Positions 1 through 5,977 of a stretch of 8,270 bases of DNA are shown here, in pieces. The notes beneath the pieces are model-generated. The model searched no databases, was not told the origin of the DNA, and worked only from the letters and a program-made list of their open reading frames with translations. The translations under genes were made by a program, and so were the position numbers. The DNA comes from an uncultured Lachnospiraceae bacterium (lineage in GTDB: Bacteria > Bacillota > Clostridia > Lachnospirales > Lachnospiraceae): positions 1 through 8,270 of the forward strand of contig CABQGZ010000125.1 of assembly GCA_902463835.1 (NCBI GenBank), in the 5' to 3' direction. Every line of letters begins with the position of its first letter. Position 1 is the stretch's first letter.

Positions 1-329
1 CGGCAGGACCGCACCGGGATGATCTTTCTTTTTTCATTCATGGCGTAGATATTCGGCGGTTCGGTTCCCAGGGACAGCAGCGGACCAGCGCTTTATCCTT
101 GAAATTGTCTGAGATAGAGCTGGTAAAAAATGCAATTCATGAGACACCTATCCTGCTGTTGGACGACGTGCTGTCGGAGCTTGACAGCAGCAGACAGAAT
201 TTTCTGCTAAATCGGATTCACGATATACAGACGGTGATCACATGTACCGGCTTGGATGAATTTGTAAAGAATCGATTTCAAATAAACAAAGTTTTTCAAG
301 TGATAGAAGGACATATTTTTTCGAAGTAA
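1..329 (+). CDS. recF: DNA replication/repair protein RecF, C-terminal part (5' end outside window)
   Basis: RecF is an SMC/ABC-type ATPase that binds gapped DNA and, with RecO and RecR, helps load RecA. About 108 residues are visible, roughly the last third of a usual ~360-residue protein. The frame is open from base 3 and begins with the family signature GPHRDDL (from base 6). The ABC signature GSQGQQR follows at 63-83, then the Walker B and D-loop stretch LLLDDVLSELDS at about 153-188. The Walker A motif lies upstream of the window. The frame stays open through the TTG at 99, so that codon is internal and not a start. The stop is TAA at 327-329. The gene leads into gyrB after 48 bases, the usual origin-proximal order. 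In B. subtilis a small gene (remB/yaaB) separates the two; here there is none. Identity is seen directly from the motifs; the RecFOR role is family knowledge. Confidence 0.96.
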   Translation, partial: AGPHRDDLSFFIHGVDIRRFGSQGQQRTSALSLKLSEIELVKNAIHETPILLLDDVLSELDSSRQNFLLNRIHDIQTVITCTGLDEFVKNRFQINKVFQVIEGHIFSK

Positions 330-333
330 AAGA

Positions 334-354
334 GATTTTTCAAAAAGAAAAATC
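334..354 (+). repeat. A/T-rich perfect hairpin between recF and gyrB
   Basis: GATTTTTC (334-341) and GAAAAATC (347-354) form a perfect 8-bp stem with an AAAAA loop. It lies 5 bases after the recF stop and 12 bases before the gyrB ribosome site (AGGAGG, 366-371). No T-run follows on the + strand, so it is not a standard intrinsic terminator. It could be a weak pause, an mRNA-processing site, or chance in an A/T-rich spacer. The structure is seen; any function is inference. Confidence 0.5.
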
Positions 355-377
355 CACATAGAAACAGGAGGAAATCA

Positions 378-2294
378 ATGAGTACAGAGTACGGAGCAGA
401 CCAAATACAAATTTTGGAAGGATTGGAAGCCGTCCGGAAACGGCCGGGAATGTATATCGGAAGTACCTCTTCCAGGGGACTTCATCATCTGGTCTATGAG
501 ATCGTGGACAATTCGGTGGATGAGGCGCTGGCAGGATATTGCGATACCATCGATGTGACCATTCATCCAGATAATTCCGTTACCGTTATTGATAACGGGC
601 GTGGTATTCCGGTAGGAATCAACCATAAGTCAGGATTGCCGGCAGTAGAGGTTGTGTTCACGGTTCTGCACGCGGGAGGAAAATTTGGAGGCGGCGGATA
701 TAAGGTATCCGGCGGCCTTCACGGTGTTGGTGCATCCGTGGTAAACGCGCTCTCCAACTGGCTGGAGGTGGAAATATACAGCGAGGGAAAAGTATACAAG
801 CAGCGTTATGAGAGGGGAAAGACCATCTATTCTCTGAAGGTAGTGGGGGAATGTGATCCGGATAAGACTGGAACAAAGGTTACTTTTTCACCGGATGATA
901 CCATTTTTGAAGATACAATTTACGATTACGACGTATTAAAAAACAGACTTCGTGAGATGGCCTTCCTGACAAAAGGCATTAAGATTGTACTGCGGGATAC
1001 AAGAGAAGGAAGAGAACAGGAGAAAACCTTCCACTACGAGGGCGGTATCAAGGAATTTGTCACCTACCTGAACCGAAGCAGCGAAGCGCTGTATGAGAAT
1101 GTGATCTACTGTGAGGGAACCCGGGACAACGTCTATGTGGAAGTTGCCATGCAGCACAACGATTCCTACAACGACGCCACCTACAGCTTTGTAAATAATA
1201 TAACCACGCCGGAGGGCGGCACCCATCTGGCTGGTTTTCGGAATGCATTGACAAAGACCTTTAACGCTTATGCCAAGGTGAATAAGCTTCTGAAGGACAA
1301 TGAACCAAGCTTGTCCGGAGACGATATCCGGGAGGGCCTGACTGCCATCATTAGTGTAAAGATAGAGGAACCTCAGTTTGAGGGACAGACCAAGCAGAAG
1401 CTTGGCAACAGCGAAGCCAGAGGAGCGGTGGACGCCGTAGTCAGCGAACAGCTGACATACTTCTTAGAGCAGAATCCATCCATTGCCAAGGCAATTTGTG
1501 AGAAATCCCTGCTGGCGCAAAGAGCCAGAGAGGCGGCAAGGAAGGCCCGGGATCTCACCAGAAGAAAGACGGCTCTGGAGAATACAGCCCTTCCCGGCAA
1601 GCTGGCGGACTGCTCCGACAAGGATCCAAGAAATTGTGAAATCTATATCGTGGAGGGAGACTCCGCCGGGGGAAGCGCCAAGACGGCCAGAAGCCGTGCC
1701 ACCCAGGCCATTCTTCCGCTGCGGGGCAAGATATTGAACGTGGAGAAGGCAAGACTTGACCGCATCTATGGAAATGCGGAGATAAAGGCTATGATCACAG
1801 CCTTTGGAACCGGAATTCATGAGGATTTTGATATCACAAAATTGCGGTACCACAAGATTATCATCATGACGGATGCGGACGTGGACGGCGCTCATATCAG
1901 TACCCTGCTTCTGACCTTTTTATACCGTTTTATGCCGGAGCTGATCAAACAGGGTTATGTGTACCTGGCGAAGCCGCCACTTTATAAGATTGAAAAGAAT
2001 AAAAAGGTATGGTATGCCTACAACGATGATGAACTAAGTGATATATTAAAAGAAATCGGTAGGGATAACAACAATAAGATTCAGCGTTACAAAGGTCTTG
2101 GAGAGATGGATGCGGAACAGCTGTGGGAGACCACTATGGATCCGGAGCGCAGAGTCTTAGAACGTGTCACCATGGATGAAGAAAATTCTTCCGAGATAGA
2201 CCTTACCTTTACTACCCTGATGGGGGATAAGGTAGAACCGAGACGTGAATTCATCGAAGCGAATGCAAAGTATGTGCAAAATTTAGACATATAA
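378..2294 (+). CDS. gyrB: DNA gyrase subunit B (ATPase/TOPRIM subunit)
   Basis: GyrB is the ATPase half of DNA gyrase (A2B2), a type IIA topoisomerase that introduces negative supercoils. The protein has 638 residues, the usual length for Gram-positive GyrB without the E. coli insert. The N-terminal GHKL ATPase domain shows catalytic Glu41 and Asn45 (YEIVDNSVDEA), Asp72 in IDNGRGIP, and the lid GGLHGVGASVVNALS at about 112-126. The transducer domain carries QTKQKLG (337-343), whose Lys339 matches the gamma-phosphate-sensing lysine of the family. The TOPRIM domain has EGDSAGG (Glu426) and the metal site DADVDG (Asp499/501/503). The C-terminal part contains YKGLGEMD (571-578). The start is set by AGGAGG at 366-371, 6 bases before the ATG. 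The protein has Ser135 where E. coli has Arg136, a coumarin contact. gyrA follows 70 bases downstream, so the two are probably cotranscribed. Confidence 0.99.
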   Translation: MSTEYGADQIQILEGLEAVRKRPGMYIGSTSSRGLHHLVYEIVDNSVDEALAGYCDTIDVTIHPDNSVTVIDNGRGIPVGINHKSGLPAVEVVFTVLHAGGKFGGGGYKVSGGLHGVGASVVNALSNWLEVEIYSEGKVYKQRYERGKTIYSLKVVGECDPDKTGTKVTFSPDDTIFEDTIYDYDVLKNRLREMAFLTKGIKIVLRDTREGREQEKTFHYEGGIKEFVTYLNRSSEALYENVIYCEGTRDNVYVEVAMQHNDSYNDATYSFVNNITTPEGGTHLAGFRNALTKTFNAYAKVNKLLKDNEPSLSGDDIREGLTAIISVKIEEPQFEGQTKQKLGNSEARGAVDAVVSEQLTYFLEQNPSIAKAICEKSLLAQRAREAARKARDLTRRKTALENTALPGKLADCSDKDPRNCEIYIVEGDSAGGSAKTARSRATQAILPLRGKILNVEKARLDRIYGNAEIKAMITAFGTGIHEDFDITKLRYHKIIIMTDADVDGAHISTLLLTFLYRFMPELIKQGYVYLAKPPLYKIEKNKKVWYAYNDDELSDILKEIGRDNNNKIQRYKGLGEMDAEQLWETTMDPERRVLERVTMDEENSSEIDLTFTTLMGDKVEPRREFIEANAKYVQNLDI

Positions 2295-2309
2295 GATAAC
2301 TTTGCGAAT

Positions 2310-2338
2310 GGCGCGGGCTGAACTGGCGCGTCTGAACT
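2310..2338 (+). repeat. Imperfect tandem repeat in the gyrB-gyrA spacer
   Basis: Two adjacent copies of a 14-15 base unit, GGCGCGGGCTGAACT (2310-2324) and GGCGCGTCTGAACT (2325-2338), sit in the 70-base gap between gyrB and gyrA. The following bases AGCGGAC (2339-2345) may be a decayed third start. The unit is more G/C-rich than the rest of the gap. It ends 10 bases before the gyrA ribosome site (AGGAGG, 2349-2354). This may be simple slippage or a protein or mRNA site; no function can be read from the sequence. Confidence 0.6.
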
Positions 2339-2364
2339 AGCGGACAATAGGAGGAAACTAGAGG

Positions 2365-4905
2365 ATGGAAGATAATATATTTGACAAGATAGACGAAGTC
2401 GACATGAAAAAAACCATGGAGAAGTACTACATCGACTATGCCATGAGCGTAATTGCTTCCCGGGCATTGCCGGATGTGCGTGACGGTCTAAAGCCGGTAC
2501 AGCGAAGAATTCTATATGCCATGATAGAACTGAACAACGGTCCGGACAAGCCTCATCGTAAGTGTGCCCGTATCGTCGGCGATACCATGGGTAAATATCA
2601 CCCCCACGGCGATAGTTCCATCTACGGAGCCCTGGTGAATATGGCCCAAGAGTGGAATACACGTTACATGCTGGTGGACGGACACGGCAACTTTGGTTCC
2701 ATGGACGGAGACGGCGCGGCGGCCATGCGTTACACGGAAGCAAGGCTTTCCAAGATATCCATGGAGATGCTGGCTGACATCAACAAGGATACCGTTGACT
2801 TTGGGCCGAACTTTGATGAGACGGAGAAGGAGCCCCTGGTACTTCCCTCCCGTTATCCCAATCTTCTGGTGAATGGTACTTCCGGTATCGCGGTAGGTAT
2901 GGCTACCAATATTCCGCCTCACAATCTTAGAGAGGTGATTGGGGGCGTAGTCAAAATCATTGACAATCAGATTCTGGAGGATCGGGATACCTCCATTGAT
3001 GAGCTTATAAAGATTGTAAAGGGACCGGATTTCCCCACGGGAGGCATGGTGCTTGGAACCGCAGGAATTGAAGAGTCTTACCGTACCGGCAGAGGCAAGA
3101 TCCGTGTCCGCGCCATCACCAATATAGAGCCCATGCAGAATGGCAAGAACCGGATCGTAGTTACGGAGCTTCCCTACATGGTGAACAAGGCTCGCCTGAT
3201 CGAGAAGATTGCGGACCTGGTGAAGGAGAAGAAGGTTGACGGTATCACGGATCTTCGGGATGAGTCCAACCGCGAGGGTATGCGTATCTGTATCGAACTG
3301 CGGCGGGATGTGAACCCCAACGTGATCTTAAATCAGCTGTATAAGCACACCCAGCTTCAGGATACCTTCGGCGTGATCATGCTGGCGCTTGTGAATAATG
3401 AGCCACGGGTGCTGAACCTGAAGGATATGCTGGGATACTATCTGGATCACCAGAAGGAAGTGGTGACCAGAAGAACGAGATACGAGTTGAATAAGGCGGA
3501 AGAGCGGGCCCACATTTTGCAGGGCTTGCTCATCGCCCTTGACAATATTGACGAAGTGATCCAGATTATTCGAAGCAGCGCCAACGTGGCTGCGGCCAAG
3601 GCTTCTTTGATGGAGCGCTTCGCTTTGAGCGACGCCCAGGCCCAGGCTATTGTAGATATGCGTCTGCGGGCGCTGACCGGTTTGGAACGGGAGAAGCTGG
3701 AAGCAGAGTACAAGGAATTGATGGAGCGGATCGCGGAGTTGAAGGCAATTCTTGCAGATGAGAAGAGACTGCTGGGCGTGATCAAGGAAGAGATCATGAT
3801 TATCGCTGAAAAATATGGGGATGACCGCAGAACCTCCATCGGCTACGACGAATACGATATCTCCATGGAGGATATGATTCCGGTTAGCAATACCGTCATC
3901 GCCATGACAAAGCTTGGATACATCAAGCGGATGAGTGTAGATAATTTCCGCAGTCAGAACCGGGGCGGAAGAGGCATCAAGGGCATGGAGACCATCGATG
4001 ACGATTACATTGAGGAGCTTCTGATGACAACCACCCATCATTATCTGATGTTTTTCACCAACACCGGAAGGGTGTACCGGATGAAGGGCTACGAGATTCC
4101 GGAATCGGGCCGTACCGCAAGGGGAACTGCCATCATAAACCTCCTGCAGCTGATGCCGGGGGAGAAGATTACCGCTGTGATTCCCATCAAGGAATATAAG
4201 GACGGGGAATATCTCTTCATGGCCACCAAGAATGGCATTGTGAAGAAGACGCCCATCACGGATTACGCCAATGTGCGGAAGACTGGACTGGCCGCCATCA
4301 GTATTCGGGAAGAGGATGAACTGATTGAGGTAAAGGCAACCGATAATACCAAGGATATTATTCTTGTAACAAAGTACGGCATGTGCATCCGTTTTAACGA
4401 GATGGACGTGCGAAGCACCGGCCGTGTGTCCATGGGCGTGATCGGTATGAATCTGTCCGACGGAGACGAGGTTGTGGGTATGCAGATGGATACCCAGGGC
4501 GAATATCTGTTGATCGCCTCCGAGAAGGGTCTTGGAAAACGGACTAGAATGGAAGAATTTACCGCTCAAAACCGTGGCGGCAAGGGTGTGAAATGCTACA
4601 AGATTACCGAGAAAACCGGCAATGTGATCGGTGTGAAGGCTGTCAATGACGACAACGAGATCATGATGATCACCACCGAGGGTATTATCATTCGTATGAA
4701 AGTGGATGGAATCTCTGTGCTGGGTAGGATCACCTCCGGCGTGAAGCTGATTAACCTGGACGAGGACATCACCGTAGCCAGCATCGCCAAGGTGCGGGAG
4801 GATAAGTCTCTGATGAATGAGGCGGAGATGGATGAAGTAATGGAGAATACAGAAGAAGTAGACGTATCCATGGAAGCAGATGTAGATAATACTGGTATAG
4901 AGTAA
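2365..4905 (+). CDS. gyrA: DNA gyrase subunit A (DNA cleavage/wrapping subunit)
   Basis: GyrA breaks and reseals DNA through a tyrosine ester and wraps DNA to give chiral supercoiling. The protein has 846 residues, a normal length. The N-terminal breakage-reunion domain has the catalytic pair Arg122-Tyr123 (AMRYTEARLSK) and the DNA-intercalating region GIAVGMATNIPPHNL. A coiled-coil gate follows at about 365-480. The C-terminal beta-pinwheel shows six blade repeats: QNRGGRG (531-537), GRTARG (582), RKTGLA (638), TGRVSMG (685), QNRGGKG (735-741) and GRITSG (787), about 50 residues apart. The first is the canonical GyrA box. The tail from about residue 815 is strongly acidic. The quinolone pocket reads HPHGDSSIYGAL, with Ser84 (E. 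coli Ser83) retained but Gly88 in place of Asp/Glu87. The start is set by AGGAGG at 2349-2354, 10 bases before the ATG. Confidence 0.99.
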   Translation: MEDNIFDKIDEVDMKKTMEKYYIDYAMSVIASRALPDVRDGLKPVQRRILYAMIELNNGPDKPHRKCARIVGDTMGKYHPHGDSSIYGALVNMAQEWNTRYMLVDGHGNFGSMDGDGAAAMRYTEARLSKISMEMLADINKDTVDFGPNFDETEKEPLVLPSRYPNLLVNGTSGIAVGMATNIPPHNLREVIGGVVKIIDNQILEDRDTSIDELIKIVKGPDFPTGGMVLGTAGIEESYRTGRGKIRVRAITNIEPMQNGKNRIVVTELPYMVNKARLIEKIADLVKEKKVDGITDLRDESNREGMRICIELRRDVNPNVILNQLYKHTQLQDTFGVIMLALVNNEPRVLNLKDMLGYYLDHQKEVVTRRTRYELNKAEERAHILQGLLIALDNIDEVIQIIRSSANVAAAKASLMERFALSDAQAQAIVDMRLRALTGLEREKLEAEYKELMERIAELKAILADEKRLLGVIKEEIMIIAEKYGDDRRTSIGYDEYDISMEDMIPVSNTVIAMTKLGYIKRMSVDNFRSQNRGGRGIKGMETIDDDYIEELLMTTTHHYLMFFTNTGRVYRMKGYEIPESGRTARGTAIINLLQLMPGEKITAVIPIKEYKDGEYLFMATKNGIVKKTPITDYANVRKTGLAAISIREEDELIEVKATDNTKDIILVTKYGMCIRFNEMDVRSTGRVSMGVIGMNLSDGDEVVGMQMDTQGEYLLIASEKGLGKRTRMEEFTAQNRGGKGVKCYKITEKTGNVIGVKAVNDDNEIMMITTEGIIIRMKVDGISVLGRITSGVKLINLDEDITVASIAKVREDKSLMNEAEMDEVMENTEEVDVSMEADVDNTGIE

Positions 4906-4927
4906 ATGTAATAATTTATAATTATAT

Positions 4928-5002
4928 AAAATGTCTCCTGTGATGTAAGGACCATATTCGAAGTTGGAAATAGGCCGAATAATTATCGTGGGAGACATTT
5001 TT
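4928..5002 (+). terminator. Branched stem with short T-run after gyrA (probable terminator)
   Basis: AAAATGTCTCC (4928-4938) pairs perfectly with GGAGACATTTT (4991-5001), an 11-bp closing stem. Inside it TATTCG (4955-4960) pairs with CGAATA (4976-4981) around a 15-base loop. A five-T run (4998-5002) forms the 3' side of the stem and its edge. The position 22 bases after the gyrA stop fits a terminator for gyrBA, though the large internal loop is unlike a compact intrinsic terminator. It ends only 11 bases before the ribosome site of the next gene, so it might instead act as a leader or attenuator for that gene. The pairing is seen; the role is inferred. Confidence 0.55.
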
Positions 5003-5013
5003 CATTATTGTGA

Positions 5014-5020
5014 AGGGGAG
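5014..5020 (+). promoter_or_regulatory. Ribosome binding site that decides the TTG start of the phosphoesterase
   Basis: AGGGGAG (5014-5020) lies 7 bases before TTG at 5028. An upstream GTG at 5010 is in frame but would place this site inside the coding region, with only stem-loop sequence ahead of it. The protein from 5028 opens as (M)RYYIADSHFFH, with the metal-binding DxH motif about seven residues in, as is usual for small phosphoesterases of this type. Confidence 0.7.
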
Positions 5021-5027
5021 ATTGTTA

Positions 5028-5651
5028 TTGAGATATTATATTGCTGATTCTCATTTTTTTCATGAAGCATTGAACACAAAGATGGATAAACGAGGATTCG
5101 AAAATGTGGAAAAAATGAATGATTACATGGTGGAAAAGTGGAATACTCGTGTTCGGAACAATGACGACGTGGTTATCCTGGGAGATTTGTCCTGGGGAAA
5201 GGCCAAGGAGACAAATGAACTTCTGGAAAGATTAAATGGACGGCTCTATCTCATTGAGGGCAACCACGACCGTTTTCTCAAAAATAAAGAGTACAATGCC
5301 GGGCGCTTCGTGTGGATCAAGCCTTATGAGGAGTTAAAGGACGATAAGCGGAAGGTAGTTCTCTGCCACTATCCCATCATGTGCTACAAGGGTCAGTACC
5401 ATGTGGATGAAAATGGAAATCCGAAGGTATATATGCTCCACGGCCATGTCCACGATACTATGGATCAGCGGCTGTTGGAGCAGTTCCAGGAGATTACAAG
5501 AGAGAGCCAGGTGGAAGGCCGGGATGGAAGAAAGCACAATATCCCCTGCAATCTCATCAACTGCTTCTGTATGTATTCGGACTATACACCGCTGACGCTG
5601 GATGAGTGGATTGTTTGCGACAGGAAGCGAAGAGAAAAATCAATAAAATAA
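5028..5651 (+). CDS. Calcineurin-like metallophosphoesterase family protein
   Basis: This is a 207-residue cytoplasmic protein of the two-metal calcineurin-like phosphoesterase fold, which hydrolyses phosphate esters; the substrate cannot be read from sequence. The metal and catalytic motifs appear in order: Asp7-x-His9 (ADSHFFH), Gly52-Asp53 (ILGDLSWGK), Gly78-Asn79-His80-Asp81 (EGNHDRF), His114 (LCHYPIM) and Gly139-His140-x-His142 (LHGHVHD). All expected ligands are present, so it should be active. No signal peptide or membrane segment is seen. Stand-alone enzymes of this size occur widely in Firmicutes and phages. The TTG start is chosen because of the ribosome site at 5014-5020; an in-frame GTG at 5010 would add six residues. 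The gene sits alone between the stem after gyrA and an AT-rich gap, and no own promoter is clear, so it may depend on read-through from gyrA. Confidence 0.9.
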   Translation: MRYYIADSHFFHEALNTKMDKRGFENVEKMNDYMVEKWNTRVRNNDDVVILGDLSWGKAKETNELLERLNGRLYLIEGNHDRFLKNKEYNAGRFVWIKPYEELKDDKRKVVLCHYPIMCYKGQYHVDENGNPKVYMLHGHVHDTMDQRLLEQFQEITRESQVEGRDGRKHNIPCNLINCFCMYSDYTPLTLDEWIVCDRKRREKSIK

Positions 5652-5698
5652 TCCTTAACGAAGGAAAAGTGTGTAAAGTTGCAAAAATCCTTCGTTAA
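5652..5698 (+). repeat. Perfect 11-bp inverted repeat with an alternative local hairpin
   Basis: TTAACGAAGGA (5655-5665) and TCCTTCGTTAA (5688-5698) are perfect inverted copies separated by 22 bases, directly after the phosphoesterase stop. The first arm can also fold locally: TCCTT (5652-5656), loop AACG, AAGGA (5661-5665). The two folds exclude each other. No T-run follows on the + strand, so it is not a clear intrinsic terminator. It lies just upstream of a possible promoter and a small antitoxin-like ORF, where an operator palindrome would be expected. The symmetry is seen; the role is unknown. Confidence 0.65.
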
Positions 5699-5708
5699 AA
5701 AGTTGTAG

Positions 5709-5737
5709 TTGTACAGTTCTGTGTTTTGTGGTATTGT
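5709..5737 (+). promoter_or_regulatory. Weak candidate sigma-A promoter before the small ORF
   Basis: TTGTAC (5709-5714), a 17-base spacer and TATTGT (5732-5737), with the extended -10 dinucleotide TG at 5729-5730. Matches to consensus are partial (3 of 6 and 4 of 6). Its place, about 40 bases before the small ORF's only ribosome-site-like stretch (AGAGGG, 5762-5767), is the main support. Confidence 0.35.
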
Positions 5738-5792
5738 AAATGTAAGAAAAGCAATAGAAAGAGAGGGTTGAACAACTCTGAATAAAGAAAAA

Positions 5793-5915
5793 ATGATAGA
5801 AGAAATAGAACCAGATGAATGGGACTTAAAAATGATAGCGGAAGCTGAAAAAGAAAATGATGGGGAAACAGTTTCGTTTGATGAATTAGGAAAAAAATAT
5901 GAACATAAAAATTGA
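5793..5915 (+). CDS. Small acidic protein resembling the C-terminal tail of a RelB-type antitoxin
   Basis: The 40-codon frame encodes a very acidic peptide, MIEEIEPDEWDLKMIAEA... then ENDGETVSFDELGKKYEHKN. The pattern of a charged helix followed by NDGETVSFDEL resembles the toxin-binding tail of short type II antitoxins (RelB/DinJ-like); this is pattern recognition, not a search result. A DNA-binding N-terminal domain of the usual 40-50 residues is missing, since an in-frame stop lies at 5769-5771. The start is uncertain: the ATG at 5793 has no well-placed ribosome site, whereas CTG at 5778, in frame, lies 10 bases after AGAGGG (5762-5767) and would give 45 residues. No toxin gene follows: the frame ends inside the promoter of the next operon. 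It may be a decayed antitoxin, an orphan antitoxin, or an unrelated small protein. Confidence 0.5.
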   Translation: MIEEIEPDEWDLKMIAEAEKENDGETVSFDELGKKYEHKN

Positions 5916-5940
5916 AAAAGGCGTCGTTTCATGCTATGAT
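5912..5940 (+). promoter_or_regulatory. Strong sigma-A promoter for the permease-fumarase operon
   Basis: TTGAAA (5912-5917), an exact 17-base spacer and TATGAT (5935-5940), plus an extended -10 TG (5932-5933). Each hexamer differs from consensus at one position. Transcription should start near 5947, giving a leader of about 30 bases before the ATG at 5978. The -35 box overlaps the TGA stop of the small ORF. No terminator-like hairpin or operator lies between the promoter and the gene. Confidence 0.8.
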
Positions 5941-5977
5941 ATCTTCTATAACAACGAGGATACAGGGAGGATGAACG

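Noticed and set aside
99..329. A separate 76-residue gene starting at TTG 99
   Set aside because: The frame is open upstream to the window edge and the upstream residues are RecF signature sequence, so this is the RecF C-terminus.
1464..1895. A 143-codon minus-strand frame inside gyrB
   Set aside because: Antisense to the conserved TOPRIM region of gyrB, with no domain or ribosome-site support.
3328..4998. A 556-codon open frame on the minus strand opposite gyrA
   Set aside because: It is fully antisense to conserved gyrA, has no recognisable motif, and its His/Leu-rich composition is what the complement of gyrA codons gives.
5010..5027. GTG at 5010 as start of the phosphoesterase
   Set aside because: It would put the good ribosome site inside the coding region and leaves none upstream; the TTG at 5028 fits spacing and the family's N-terminus better.
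5652..5698. The inverted repeat as ends of an insertion sequence or MITE
   Set aside because: The arms are only 22 bases apart, no target duplication or second copy is seen in the window, and no transposase is present.
5582..5932. A 116-codon minus-strand frame across the AT-rich gap
   Set aside because: Ser/Phe-rich with no motif and no good ribosome site; it is the antisense of the phosphoesterase end and the acidic small ORF.
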